DNA of 64,000 nt from Ancylobacter sp. Lp-2 (GCF_020523795.1 NZ_JAJALI010000003.1:124001-188000); one strand, 5' to 3'. Numbered from the stretch's first letter, positions 47,468-57,165 are shown. Notes: generated from the letters alone by a model not told the origin. Translations and numbers: made by a program.

Positions 47468-48784
47468 TCACCCCGCCCGCCGCGCCGCCGTCGCATAGTC
47501 GACATTGCCGCCGCCATAGCGGCGCACACGGACATTGGCCTGCTCGGCATGGCCGAGAAAGCCTTCCAGCACGCAGAGCCGCGAGCAATATTCGCCGACC
47601 TCGGCGCTGGCGGCGTCGCTGGTCACCTTCTGATAGGTGCAGGTCTTGAGGAACTTGCCGACCCACAGCCCGCCGGTGTAACGCGCCGCCTTCTTGGTCG
47701 GCAGCGTGTGGTTGGTGCCGATCACCTTGTCGCCATAGGCGACATTGGTGCGCGGGCCGAGGAATAGCGCGCCGTAATTGCGCATGTTGGCGAGGAAATA
47801 ATCCGGGTCGGCGGTCATCACCTGCACATGCTCGGAGGCGATGCGGTCGGCCTCGACAACCATCTCCTCGACGCTGTCGCAGACGATCACCTCGCCGAAA
47901 TCGCGCCACGCCGCCGCGGCGATCTCCGCCGTCGGCAGGATGGTCAGCAGCCGCTCGACTTCCGCCATTGTCTCGCGGGCCAGCTTCTCCGAATTGGTGA
48001 GCAGCACCGCCGGCGAGGTTGGCCCGTGCTCGGCCTGCCCGAGAAGGTCGGTGGCGCAAATCTCGGCGTCCACCGTGTCGTCGGCGATCACCAGCGTCTC
48101 GGTCGGCCCGGCGAACAGGTCGATGCCGACCCGGCCGTAAAGCTGGCGCTTGGCCTCGGCGACGAAGGCATTGCCCGGCCCGACCAGCATGTCGACCGGC
48201 GCGATGCTCTCGGTTCCCAGCGCCATCGCCGCCACCGCCTGCACGCCGCCCAGCACCAGGATCTCGTCGGCGCCGGCGAGATGCATCGCCGCGACGATGG
48301 CTGGGTGCGGCCCGTTGCGGAACGGCGGCGCCGCCGCCACCACGCTCTTCACCCCCGCGACCTTCGCCGTCACCACGCTCATATGCGCCGAGGCGACCAT
48401 CGGGTATTTGCCGCCCGGCACATAACAGCCGACCCGCTCCACCGGCACGTTCTTATGGCCGAGGATCACCCCCGGCAGCGTCTCCACCTCGAGGTCGAGC
48501 ACGCAGGCGCGCTGCTTCTCGGCGAAGTTGCGCACCTGCGCCTGCGCGAAGCGGATGTCGTCGAGATCGGACTTCGACACGCTGGACAGCGCCGCCTCGA
48601 TCTCCTGGTCGGACAGGCGGAAGCTCGCCGGCGACCATTTGTCGAAGCGCTCGGAATAGGCGCGGACAGAGGCGTCGCCGCCGGTCTCGATTTCCTTGAG
48701 GATGGTCTCGACGGTGGCGCGCACCTGCGCGTCGGCATCGGCGCGCTCCTCGACGGAACGCGCGGTCTTGAGATGGCGGGCCAT
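47468..48784 (-). CDS. histidinol dehydrogenase-family alcohol dehydrogenase (HpsN-like paralogue)
   Basis: Predicted 438-residue zinc, NAD-dependent dehydrogenase of the HisD fold. Zinc ligands are kept: Gln/His in [11 protein letters not shown], Asp in [15 protein letters not shown], and His in [12 protein letters not shown]; the catalytic Glu-His is in ASEHVQVM. No histidine biosynthesis gene is near and expression appears to be from a catabolic promoter, so it is probably a paralogue oxidising another amino- or sulfo-alcohol, as HpsN (dihydroxypropanesulfonate dehydrogenase) does. ATG at 48784. It heads the leftward two-gene operon with the deacetylase-like gene. Confidence 0.85.
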   Translation of the reverse strand: MARHLKTARSVEERADADAQVRATVETILKEIETGGDASVRAYSERFDKWSPASFRLSDQEIEAALSSVSKSDLDDIRFAQAQVRNFAEKQRACVLDLEVETLPGVILGHKNVPVERVGCYVPGGKYPMVASAHMSVVTAKVAGVKSVVAAAPPFRNGPHPAIVAAMHLAGADEILVLGGVQAVAAMALGTESIAPVDMLVGPGNAFVAEAKRQLYGRVGIDLFAGPTETLVIADDTVDAEICATDLLGQAEHGPTSPAVLLTNSEKLARETMAEVERLLTILPTAEIAAAAWRDFGEVIVCDSVEEMVVEADRIASEHVQVMTADPDYFLANMRNYGALFLGPRTNVAYGDKVIGTNHTLPTKKAARYTGGLWVGKFLKTCTYQKVTSDAASAEVGEYCSRLCVLEGFLGHAEQANVRVRRYGGGNVDYATAARRAG

Positions 48785-48855
48785 GTTTTCCTCCCGGCGC
48801 CGACGTAGCGGCACCCGCTTCGATGCACCTTGCATCCGCTAGCGATCGATTGTTA

Positions 48856-48892
48856 TTTATCGAGTGAAAACTAAATCGAGCGACAGTGTCAA
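48856..48892 (-). promoter_or_regulatory. leftward promoter with imperfect operator (site C)
   Basis: Read on the minus strand, TTGACA is at 48892-48887. Downstream, TTTATC (48856-48861) and GAAAAC (48866-48871) around GAGT make an imperfect copy of the TTTATC-N4-GATAAA palindrome, covering the -10 area. It should control the histidinol dehydrogenase-like gene starting at 48784. Confidence 0.5.
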
Positions 48893-48924
48893 GCCTGCCT
48901 TGCCCACCACCTTCCTTGATGTTA

Positions 48925-48940
48925 TTTATCGAACGATAAT
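48925..48940 (+). promoter_or_regulatory. TTATC-N4-GATAA operator (site D)
   Basis: TTATC (48926-48930), GAAC and GATAA (48935-48939) are exact reverse complements. The site sits 20 bases before the VOC gene ATG at 48959 and just before an AAGGAGG ribosome site (48946-48952). It matches sites A and B, and lies 54 bases from site C, so both divergent operons here should respond to the same regulator. Confidence 0.65.
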
Positions 48941-48958
48941 TAAATAAGGAGGAACGCC

Positions 48959-49435
48959 ATGAAAGCCACCGGCCTCAACCATCTGTCGATCGGCGCCAGG
49001 GACGTCGACGCCTCCGTGCGCTTCTATGTCGAGATGTTCGGCATGGAGGTGATCCCAACCTATAATTTCGGCTTCCGCACCCAGTATCTGCGCTGCGGCG
49101 ACCAGCAGCTGCACGTCTTCGGCCTGCCCGACACCACGCCGCACTACCAGCACTTCGCCATCAATGTGGACGACTTCATGGGCGTGTATGAGCGCGCCCG
49201 CGACGCCGGCCTCATCGACCACAAGACCTTCGGCAACGGCGTCAACGAGATGCCGGACGGCACGGTGCAGCTCTATCTGCGCGATCCCGGCGGCAACCTC
49301 GTCGAGGTCGACTGGCCGGACGTCGCCAGCCTCGACACCGCCCGCATTCCCGAATTGAAGCGCCTCGCCGACCGCTTCGAGCAGGTGGGCGAGAACCTCG
49401 AGGCGACGCTGTTCCTCAACCGCCGGCGCGCCTGA
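48959..49435 (+). CDS. VOC-superfamily (glyoxalase/extradiol dioxygenase-like) protein
   Basis: Predicted 158-residue single- or paired-module metal enzyme. It begins TGLNHLSIGARDVDASVRFY with a His8 ligand and later HFAINVDDFMGVY and MPDGTVQLYLRDPGGNLVEVDW, the two metal-ligand-bearing strands of the VOC fold. A strong AAGGAGG site is 7 bases before the ATG. A monooxygenase follows after 11 bases. It might be a ring-cleaving dioxygenase or isomerase in the pathway. Confidence 0.88.
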   Translation: MKATGLNHLSIGARDVDASVRFYVEMFGMEVIPTYNFGFRTQYLRCGDQQLHVFGLPDTTPHYQHFAINVDDFMGVYERARDAGLIDHKTFGNGVNEMPDGTVQLYLRDPGGNLVEVDWPDVASLDTARIPELKRLADRFEQVGENLEATLFLNRRRA

Positions 49436-49446
49436 GGGAGGAAGCG

Positions 49447-50685
49447 ATGACCGACACCGCCTCGCCCCTCGTCTCCCCTGCCCTCGCCGCGCCGCGTGCC
49501 CTGCGTTCGCCGGACGAGCAGCGCCATGACGACTTGCTCCAGCGCGCCACCGACCTCGCCTCGGTCTTCGCCGAGCGGGCGCCGCGCGCCGAGGAGTTGC
49601 GCCGGCTGCCGCCGGAGAACGAGCGCGACCTGCATGATAGCGGCCTCTACCGCATGCTGCAGCCCCGGGCGGTCGGCGGCGCCGAGCTCGGCTATGAAAG
49701 CCTGATCACCATCGGCGCGGCGCTCGCCGCCGGCTGCGCCTCCACGGCGTGGAACCTCACCAATCTCGCCAGCCACCACTGGATGCTGGCGATGTTCCCG
49801 CCCGCCGCGCAGGACCGCATCTGGAAGGAGGATCCCGACGCGCTGATCGCCTCCTCCTTCGTGTTCCCGGCCGCGAAGGTGACGAAGGCGCCGGGCGGCT
49901 ATGTCGTCTCCGGCCGCTGGCCATTCTCCTCCGGCGTCGACGTCTGCTCGTGGAACATGCTGGCCGGCATCGTCCGCGCCGAGGGCGAGGCGCCCGATCA
50001 CCGTGTCTTCCTCGTCCCCCGCGCCGACTACCGCATCCTCGACACCTGGCACGTCACCGGCCTCAAGGGCACCGGCTCGAACGACGTCGTCTGCGAGGAG
50101 GTGTTCGTGCCGGAGGAGATGACCGTCTCGGTCGCCGACCTCAAGGGCGGCACGACACCGGGCAGCGAACGCCACCCCGCCCCGCTCTACCGGCTGCCGG
50201 TCTTCGCGCTGTTCCCCGCCATCCTGTCCGGCGTCGGGCTCGGCAATGGCGAGGGCGCGCTCACCGATTACGTCGCTTCCACCCGCAAGCGCGCGGCCAA
50301 CTACACCGGCGCGCGGCTGGCCGAATTGCAGAGCCTGCAGATCCATGTCGGCAACGCCGCCGCCCGGCTCAGCCATGCGAGGCGGATGATGCTCGCCATC
50401 TGCGAGGAGGCGATGCGCGATGCCGAGCGCGGCCATGTGCCGGACCTGGTGACGAAATTCGCCTATCGCCGCGACCTCGCCTTTGCGACCCAGCTCACCA
50501 CGCAGGCGGTCGACGAGATCGACGCCGGCAGCGGCGCGCAGGCACTTTACCTCGGCGGAAGCCAGCAGCGCCGCTTCCGCGACGCCCATGCTATAAGCGC
50601 GCATATCGCCTTCAGTACCGATGTCGCCAATGCCGCCTTCGGGCGTCTGGCGCTCGGCCTCGATGCCGATAATCCGGTCGTGTGA
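49447..50685 (+). CDS. acyl-CoA dehydrogenase-like flavin monooxygenase (group D) or dehydrogenase
   Basis: Predicted 412-residue protein with the acyl-CoA dehydrogenase fold. Residues 30-150 are the helical N-terminal domain, with GYESLITIGAALAAGCASTAW; the middle beta domain has YVVSGRWPFSSGVDVCSW and VTGLKGTGSNDVVCEEVFVP; the C-terminal helices follow. The SGRWPFSSG stretch is typical of group D monooxygenases (HpaB, HsaA, DszC types) that use reduced flavin from a separate reductase. The catalytic Glu of true dehydrogenases is not seen. It lies between the VOC and TetR genes. Confidence 0.85.
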   Translation: MTDTASPLVSPALAAPRALRSPDEQRHDDLLQRATDLASVFAERAPRAEELRRLPPENERDLHDSGLYRMLQPRAVGGAELGYESLITIGAALAAGCASTAWNLTNLASHHWMLAMFPPAAQDRIWKEDPDALIASSFVFPAAKVTKAPGGYVVSGRWPFSSGVDVCSWNMLAGIVRAEGEAPDHRVFLVPRADYRILDTWHVTGLKGTGSNDVVCEEVFVPEEMTVSVADLKGGTTPGSERHPAPLYRLPVFALFPAILSGVGLGNGEGALTDYVASTRKRAANYTGARLAELQSLQIHVGNAAARLSHARRMMLAICEEAMRDAERGHVPDLVTKFAYRRDLAFATQLTTQAVDEIDAGSGAQALYLGGSQQRRFRDAHAISAHIAFSTDVANAAFGRLALGLDADNPVV

Positions 50686-51416
50686 TCAACGCGACGGCGG
50701 ACGAAAGGAACGTGACGACACCGATGGCGGGACGCTCATCCTCATTGGCCGCGGCGGAGGGCAAGGCCCTCGCGCCACGGCGCACGCGCAACAAGCCGGA
50801 AGAACGGCACAAGGAGTTCGTCCGCAAGGCCATCGAGCTGTTCGCCGAGGTCGGCTTCGAGGCCGGCACCCGCGAACTCGCCCAGCGGCTCGGCGTCACC
50901 CAGCCGCTGCTCTACCGCTATTTCCCCAGCAAGGACGACCTGATCGCCGCCGTCTACCAGGAGATCTACGTCAATCGCTGGAAGCCACAATGGCGCGAGG
51001 GCCTGCTCGACGAAAGCCGGCCGATCCGCGAGCGCATCGTCGCCTTCTACGAGGATTATGCCGGCACGATCTTCACCCCCGAGTGGATCCGCATCTATCT
51101 CTTTGCCGGCCTGCGCGGCGTCGACATCAACCGGCGCTACGCCACCACCGTCGAGGAGCAGATCCTGCGGCCGATCACCCTCGCCACCCGCACCAGCTTC
51201 GGCCTCGGGGGCGGCGAGCCGCCGACCCCGGAAGAGGTCGAGCTGTTCTGGACCCTTCAGGGCGGCATCTTCTACTATGGCGTGCGGGAGATCGTGTACC
51301 GGTTCCCCATGCCGGTGGACCGGCCGACCATGATCCGCAACGCCGTCGACACTTTCCTGACCGGCGTCGGCCCGGTGCTGAAGCGGCTGGCCGAGCGCGG
51401 CGACGCCCCGGCTTAG
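50682..51416 (+). CDS. TetR-family transcriptional regulator
   Basis: Predicted 244-residue repressor. The DNA-binding region has LAQRLGVTQPLLYRYFPSK; the rest is a helical ligand domain that I cannot place. The GTG at 50682 overlaps the monooxygenase stop in GTGA; an ATG at 50724 would also fit the domain. As it is in the VOC-monooxygenase operon, it probably regulates that operon or the whole region. Confidence 0.87.
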   Translation: MINATADERNVTTPMAGRSSSLAAAEGKALAPRRTRNKPEERHKEFVRKAIELFAEVGFEAGTRELAQRLGVTQPLLYRYFPSKDDLIAAVYQEIYVNRWKPQWREGLLDESRPIRERIVAFYEDYAGTIFTPEWIRIYLFAGLRGVDINRRYATTVEEQILRPITLATRTSFGLGGGEPPTPEEVELFWTLQGGIFYYGVREIVYRFPMPVDRPTMIRNAVDTFLTGVGPVLKRLAERGDAPA

Positions 51417-51460
51417 ACCATTCGCCGACAAACGCTCGAACATCGGCGCCTTGATCGAAG

Positions 51461-52246
51461 ATGCCCTCCGCCTATGATCAGGGGACGAGTCTGTCGCGAG
51501 CGGAGAGTGCCGTGTCCCTTTCATCTGTCGCGCCCGGTGACGACGATGCCACCACGCTGGGCATCGAGATCTATGCCCGCCTGCGTCGCGACCTCATCGC
51601 CGGCCATCTGAAGCCGGGCGAGCGGCTGCGCTTCCGCCAGCTCAGCGCCGCCTATGGCGTCGGCATCGCGCCATTGCGCGAGGCGCTGTCCCGGCTGGTG
51701 TCCGACCAATTGGTCCGCTTCGAGGGCCATCGCGGCTACACCGTCGCCCCGCTGTCGCTGTCCGACCTTCACGATCTCTGCGCGCTGCGCACCGAGCTTT
51801 CCTGCAACGCGCTGCGCCGTGCCATCGCCCGCGGCGACGAGGACTGGGAAGCCGAGATCCTCGCCGCGCTGCACCGGCTGGAGCGCACGCCGCTGCCGCA
51901 CTCGGTGGAGGACCGCAAGGCGGTGGACGAATGGGAGCAGCGCCACGACCGCTTCCACTACAGCCTGATCGCCGCCTGCGATTCGCCGTGGCTGCTGCAT
52001 TTCTGCGGCGCGCTCTCCGATCACTTCCAGCGCTACCGCCGGGCGGTGATCGTCGTCACCTCCTCGTCGGAAGCCCTGCTGAAGCGGGTGCGCGAGCAGC
52101 ACCGCACCGTGGCGGAAGCTGCGATCGCCCGCGATGCCGAGCGCGCCACCGCCGTGCTCGCCGAGCATTTCCAGGGCAGCGTCGAGGTGGTGATCCGCAA
52201 TTACGAGGAGGTCTCGCGCAGCCTGTCGGCCGGCAACGGCGACTGA
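51461..52246 (+). CDS. GntR-family regulator, FCD (FadR/VanR) subfamily
   Basis: Predicted 261-residue regulator. Winged helix: RLRRDLIAGHLKPGERL and LSAAYGVGIAPLREALSRL. The C-terminal FCD domain of about 130 residues has His and Asp positions (ERTPLPHS, RHDRFHYSLIA, EQHRTVAEA) suited to metal or carboxylate effector binding. An ATG at 51461 is taken; a GTG at 51512 is a plausible later start. It is one of two regulators in the region and a candidate for the TTATC-N4-GATAA repressor, because FCD proteins commonly control acid or aromatic catabolism. Confidence 0.88.
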   Translation: MPSAYDQGTSLSRAESAVSLSSVAPGDDDATTLGIEIYARLRRDLIAGHLKPGERLRFRQLSAAYGVGIAPLREALSRLVSDQLVRFEGHRGYTVAPLSLSDLHDLCALRTELSCNALRRAIARGDEDWEAEILAALHRLERTPLPHSVEDRKAVDEWEQRHDRFHYSLIAACDSPWLLHFCGALSDHFQRYRRAVIVVTSSSEALLKRVREQHRTVAEAAIARDAERATAVLAEHFQGSVEVVIRNYEEVSRSLSAGNGD

Positions 52247-52277
52247 GGTTTTCGCGAACCACCAACCGCCCATTTTA

Positions 52278-52302
52278 TTGACATCGATAATTTGTTCGAA
52301 CA
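52278..52302 (+). promoter_or_regulatory. possible promoter with TGTTCGAACA palindrome
   Basis: TTGACA (52278-52283) is followed by ATCGATAATT and then TGTTCGAACA (52293-52302), a perfect 10-bp palindrome. The spot is 73 bases before the LVIVD gene. The same TCGAACATC string occurs at about 51435-51445 upstream of the GntR gene, so a shared site is possible. No good -10 box is seen; weak call. Confidence 0.4.
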
Positions 52303-52374
52303 TCCTTGCGATTAACAATCACAAGGACCGCTCGACGGGCGTGCGCTCGCGACGCTCCGCCGGGAGGACGCCTG

Positions 52375-53613
52375 ATGCTCGACCACACCAAGGCCGCCGA
52401 CGTTAAAATCGACCTCATCTCCGGCATGCGGCTGATCGCGCACGACCCGCTGGCCGGTTTCGGCGGCGTTGGCGAAGGCATGTCGCTGCAACGGGCGCCG
52501 GACGGGCGGCGCATATTGTGGGTGGCGCATGAGGGTCCGCCGAAGAACTTCACCGGCATCGACGTCACCGATCCGAGCCGGCCAAAGGTGATCGTGCAGA
52601 CCGAGCTGCCGCACAACAAGGTGCGCTCCAACTCGCTGGAGACCACCGGCGACCTGATGGCGGTGGCCTACCAGACCGTGCAGCCTGGCCTCCAGCCGGC
52701 CGGCATCGACCTGTTCGACATCTCCGTGCCCGAGACGCCGCGGTTGATCAGCCATTTCGACTGCTCCGGCCCGCATTCGCGCGGCGTGCACCAGGTGTGG
52801 TTCGTCGATGGCGAGTTCATCCACTGCGCCGCCGGCGCCGCCGACTTCACCCCGCGCAACCCGCTGGACGATCAGGCCTACCGCATCATCGACGTGCGCA
52901 ACCCGTCAAAGCCGGTCGAGGCCGGCCGCTGGTGGCTGCCCGGCACCGCCGAGGGTGACGCTGCCGCACCCCCGGAGCGGCTGAAGATCGACAGCGGCTT
53001 TCGCTGCCACAACACCAATGTCTATCCCGCCCGCCCGGACCGCGCCTATGTCGGCTATATCGACGGCGGCTTCCACGTGATCGACATTTCCGACAAGTCG
53101 CGCCCCACCGTCATCTCCCGCTTCAATCCGAACCCGCCCTTCCCCGGCTTCGCGCACACGCTGATGCCGCTGTTCGGCCGCGACCTCGCAGTGGCCAGCC
53201 ACGAATGCATCCACGATGACGGCTTCGACTGGCCGAAGCTGACCTGGCTCCTCGACATCCGCCGCGAGGACAACCCGGTGCCGCTCTCCACCCTGCCCAT
53301 GCCCTCCTTCGAGGAATATTCCCGCAAGGGCGGGCGCTTCGGCTGCCACAACCTGCATGAGAACCCGCCGCGCGACACCGCGCTCCACTCCGAGACGCTG
53401 CTGTTCTCGACGCTTTTCAATGGCGGCCTGCGCGTGCACGACATCAGCGATCCGCTGGCCCCGCGCGAGGTGGCGGCCTTCGTGCCCTCCGCCCCGCCCG
53501 GCGCCCGCGTGCCGGCGACCCAGATCAACGAGGTCTATGTCGACGAGAACGGCATCGTCTATTGCGGCGACCGTCATGCCGGCGGCATCTACATATTGGA
53601 GCTCGACATCTGA
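52375..53613 (+). CDS. Cys/His-rich LVIVD-repeat beta-propeller protein
   Basis: Predicted 412-residue cytoplasmic protein with LVIVD-type propeller repeats (IDLFDISVPETPRL, IIDVRNPSKP, HVIDISDKSRP, VHDISDPLAPREV). Unusual for that fold, many His and Cys lie in equivalent loops: His134/His139, His150-Cys151, Cys211-His212, His261, His276/Cys278/His280, Cys324-His325, His328, His338, Cys397, His401. These may bind metal, as in selenium-binding/methanethiol-oxidase relatives. GGGAGG precedes the ATG. A COG0523 metallochaperone-like gene follows after 16 bases. Function unknown; metal binding is inferred. Confidence 0.8.
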   Translation: MLDHTKAADVKIDLISGMRLIAHDPLAGFGGVGEGMSLQRAPDGRRILWVAHEGPPKNFTGIDVTDPSRPKVIVQTELPHNKVRSNSLETTGDLMAVAYQTVQPGLQPAGIDLFDISVPETPRLISHFDCSGPHSRGVHQVWFVDGEFIHCAAGAADFTPRNPLDDQAYRIIDVRNPSKPVEAGRWWLPGTAEGDAAAPPERLKIDSGFRCHNTNVYPARPDRAYVGYIDGGFHVIDISDKSRPTVISRFNPNPPFPGFAHTLMPLFGRDLAVASHECIHDDGFDWPKLTWLLDIRREDNPVPLSTLPMPSFEEYSRKGGRFGCHNLHENPPRDTALHSETLLFSTLFNGGLRVHDISDPLAPREVAAFVPSAPPGARVPATQINEVYVDENGIVYCGDRHAGGIYILELDI

Positions 53614-53629
53614 GCCGCGGGGAAAGGCG

Positions 53630-54634
<1,005 letters not shown>

Positions 54635-55156
54635 AAGAAGCACCGGCGCCGGCCGGACATCGTCGCGATAACCCTGATCAGAATTATGTATACAATATCC
54701 TTCGCCGGATCGAACGAAGCATTCCCAGATGTAATGTCGCACATACGTCAGAATTACTGACATATAGGCATCCTCCTGCTCTTATAATTTCGGGAAGCCT
54801 ATCACGCACTTCTGGACAATGTCGACAAATCGGATGGTTATCGGATCACGATCGAATAAATACTCGAACAACACACGCCAATAACCGTCAAAACATAGAA
54901 CTCCGCCGCAATGATGCGCCGACCGGAGCGCCGCATGCCGCTTTTCAGCGATCTTCCCTCACCCGCCGCCCCACCACTTTATTCAAGTAAAAATCCTATT
55001 CATGCTATTTTGTACTATAGCCATGCCGAACAGCTATAGCTTATTCGGGTATGAATATTTCATTTTAACTTGACAATGCCGCAACGGCACTCTCTCCTCA
55101 GGCCACAAGACGTCACAAGACGCTGTGCCATCGTCCTGCCTGGGAAGGAACGCCAC
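54635..55156. other. A/T-rich intergenic island
   Basis: Between the COG0523 gene and the TTT receptor, 522 bases hold no clear gene. Base composition falls well below the neighbours: 26 of 60 bases are G/C at 54781-54840, and 23 of 60 at 55021-55080. A short GTG frame at 54631-54990 is open but has no domain or signal. CTATAG occurs at 55015-55020 and 55033-55038 around ATGCCGAACAG. A TTGACA at 55070-55075 may be the -35 of the receptor gene. The rest is unassigned; it may carry regulatory sites or be foreign. Confidence 0.6.
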
Positions 55157-56179
55157 ATGATCCCCTCTCGTGCCGCTCGGCCCTTACATCTGCGTCTGAA
55201 ACACGCCGCGCTCGCCGCCGCGTTCGGTGCCGCGCTGGTCGCGGCGCCGGCCGCGTCCCATGCGCAGGCCGCCCTCACCGGCCCCATCGAGATCACCACC
55301 GGCACCAGCCCCGGCGGCACGCCGGACGTGCTGATGCGCCGGGCCGCCAAGATCCTCAACGAGCAGAAGATCATCACCAACCCGCTGGTGGTGCAGAACC
55401 GCACCGGCGGCTCGTGGATGGTCGCGGCCAATTTCGTGATGGGCAAGAAGGGCGACCGCAACATCGTTTTGTGCATCGCCCAGCCGATCCTCACCACCCC
55501 GATCACCCAGGGCCTGCCGACGCTCTACGACAAGCTGACCCCGATCAGCATGTTCATCCAGGGCGACCTGGTGCTGGTGGTGCAGCCGGATTCACCGGTG
55601 AAGGACCTCAAGCAACTGGTCGCGCTCGCCGCCCAGCGCGAGCGCTCGGTGAAGGTGGCCGGTGCCCAGTCCGGCTCCACCGACCACATGGTGGCCGGCC
55701 TCGTCGAGAAGGCCGGCAAGGTGAAGCTGAATTACGTACCCTTCGACGGCGGTGGCGCCGCCCAGGCCGCCTTCCTCGGCGGCAATGTCGATTTGATGAC
55801 CCTCACCCCCAGCGAGGCACTGCCGCTGGTGAAGGGTGGCAAAGCCCGCATCCTCGCCATCCTGTCGACCGAGCGCAGCGCGGCGCCGGAGCTGAAGGAC
55901 GTCCCGACCGCCAAGGAGCAGGGCTTCGACATCGTCTGGGGCCAGGCCTGGGGCCTTGCCGGCCCGCCCGGCCTTGACGCCGAGACGGTGAAGTTCTGGG
56001 ACGACGCCATCGCCAAGCTGGTGGCCAACCCGGAATGGCAGGCGAGCCTCAAGGAGAACTTCCTGCGCAGCCGGATGGTCCCCGCCGCCGAGGTGAAGCC
56101 CTACATGCAGAAGCTGCATGACGAGCATCTCGCGCTGCTGCGCGATCTCGGCCTCGCCAAGCAGCCGGCGGTGCAGTGA
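55157..56179 (+). CDS. tctC: Bug/TctC-type periplasmic receptor of tripartite tricarboxylate transporter
   Basis: Predicted 340-residue binding protein. The signal peptide ends near ASHAQA; the mature part begins GPIEITTGTSPGGTPDVLMRRA, has the family loop VVQNRTGGSWMVAANF and the C-terminal EWQASLKENFL. Such receptors bind carboxylates with high affinity and work with TctA/TctB. GGAAGGA is 8 bases before the ATG. Separated from tctB by a 515-base gap containing small hairpin repeats. Confidence 0.88.
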   Translation: MIPSRAARPLHLRLKHAALAAAFGAALVAAPAASHAQAALTGPIEITTGTSPGGTPDVLMRRAAKILNEQKIITNPLVVQNRTGGSWMVAANFVMGKKGDRNIVLCIAQPILTTPITQGLPTLYDKLTPISMFIQGDLVLVVQPDSPVKDLKQLVALAAQRERSVKVAGAQSGSTDHMVAGLVEKAGKVKLNYVPFDGGGAAQAAFLGGNVDLMTLTPSEALPLVKGGKARILAILSTERSAAPELKDVPTAKEQGFDIVWGQAWGLAGPPGLDAETVKFWDDAIAKLVANPEWQASLKENFLRSRMVPAAEVKPYMQKLHDEHLALLRDLGLAKQPAVQ

Positions 56180-56694
56180 GCGGCGGGAGGTTCGCCCGGC
56201 CGGAGACCGCTCGTCTTCGGCCGGGAAGCCACCTCTCCCGGAGGGGATGAACGCCGCCGCGGCACCGTTCCCCTCTCCGCGGTCCGCCGCGGCCTGTCCG
56301 TTCCCCTCGAGGATCGTTCAGGCCGGCCGGCCGAAAGCGTCCCTTCTCCCTATCGGGGGGGAGGGTTGGGACTGAAGGGTCTCCGGATGAAGGGTCTTCG
56401 CCGCTCCGCAGCCCCATCCCCTCGCCGCCTCGCGGGGCGGCGCCATGTCTCCTGTCGGGAGAGGGGCGGAAGAAGATCGGCGGACCGCTTCCCGTGAGTG
56501 GCGATGCCGCGCCTCTTCCTCCTCTCCTGTCGGGAGCGAGAACGATGAGGTCCTGGCCTCGAAGATCCTGATCCGAAGGTTTTGCCCGCCGAAGTTCTTC
56601 ACCCCGTGAAGGTCTTCCTACCTCCGCCCGAACCGCCTCGCCCAGACCGCCCCGCCCAGACTGCCCGCCCCTGCCCAGTGCGACGGAGCCTTGC
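56180..56694. repeat. intergenic region with short hairpin repeats
   Basis: The region between tctC and tctB contains no supported gene. TGAAGGGTCT occurs twice (56373-56382, 56388-56397). CTCCTGTCGGGAG, itself a small hairpin, occurs at 56449-56461 and 56524-56536. These repeats may be fragments of an intergenic repeat element, and could also attenuate tctBA relative to tctC. Confidence 0.55.
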
Positions 56695-57147
56695 ATGAAA
56701 GCCACCAACTTCATCATTGCCGCAGTACTGTTCGGCCTGTCCGCCCTGGCGCTGCTCGGCACCTGGGGGCTGCCCTATTGGGCGGACTTTGCGCCCGGCT
56801 CAGCCTTCGCGCCGTTCTGGGTGGCCGCAATCGGTCTCGTCCTCGCCATCGCCCTGCTCGTCACCACGCTGGCGGATGATGGCCACGAGCCGCACAGCTT
56901 CCCGGACCGGCGCGGCATTGTTCGCGTCGCCGCCCTCACCGCCGGACTGTGGCTGATGGTGCTGCTCATCCCGCTCGTCGGCTTCATGACCGCCGCCATC
57001 GCCTTTTCCCTCTTTCTGCTTCTCGGCATCGAACGGCGCCCTCTGGTCCCGAGCCTGCTCACCACCGCGGTGGTGAGCGGCCTCGTCTATGGCGTGTTCA
57101 TCGCGTGGCTCGGCATCGCCCTGCCCACCGGTCCGTTCGGCCTCTGA
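56695..57147 (+). CDS. tctB: TctB-like small membrane subunit of TTT transporter
   Basis: Predicted 150-residue membrane protein with about four helices. It begins KATNFIIAAVLFGLSALAL, then has a polar loop (TLADDGHEPHSFPDRRG), and two further helices (ALTAGLWLMVLLIPLVGF; LTTAVVSGLVYGVFIAWLG). It follows the TctB pattern and sits directly before tctA, 18 bases apart. Confidence 0.87.
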   Translation: MKATNFIIAAVLFGLSALALLGTWGLPYWADFAPGSAFAPFWVAAIGLVLAIALLVTTLADDGHEPHSFPDRRGIVRVAALTAGLWLMVLLIPLVGFMTAAIAFSLFLLLGIERRPLVPSLLTTAVVSGLVYGVFIAWLGIALPTGPFGL

Positions 57148-57165
57148 AGCGCCGGGAGCTCATCC

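Noticed and set aside
47468-48784. Histidine-biosynthesis hisD
   Set aside because: No other his gene is adjacent, and promoter site and partner gene point to catabolism; family fold kept, pathway name dropped.
52281-52302. A fifth TTATC-N4-GATAA site near the LVIVD gene
   Set aside because: Only one half-site (CGATAA) is present; the palindrome seen there is TGTTCGAACA, which differs.
54838-54860. TTATCG ... CGAATAA in the A/T-rich gap as another copy of the shared operator
   Set aside because: Spacing and arms do not match the four called sites.
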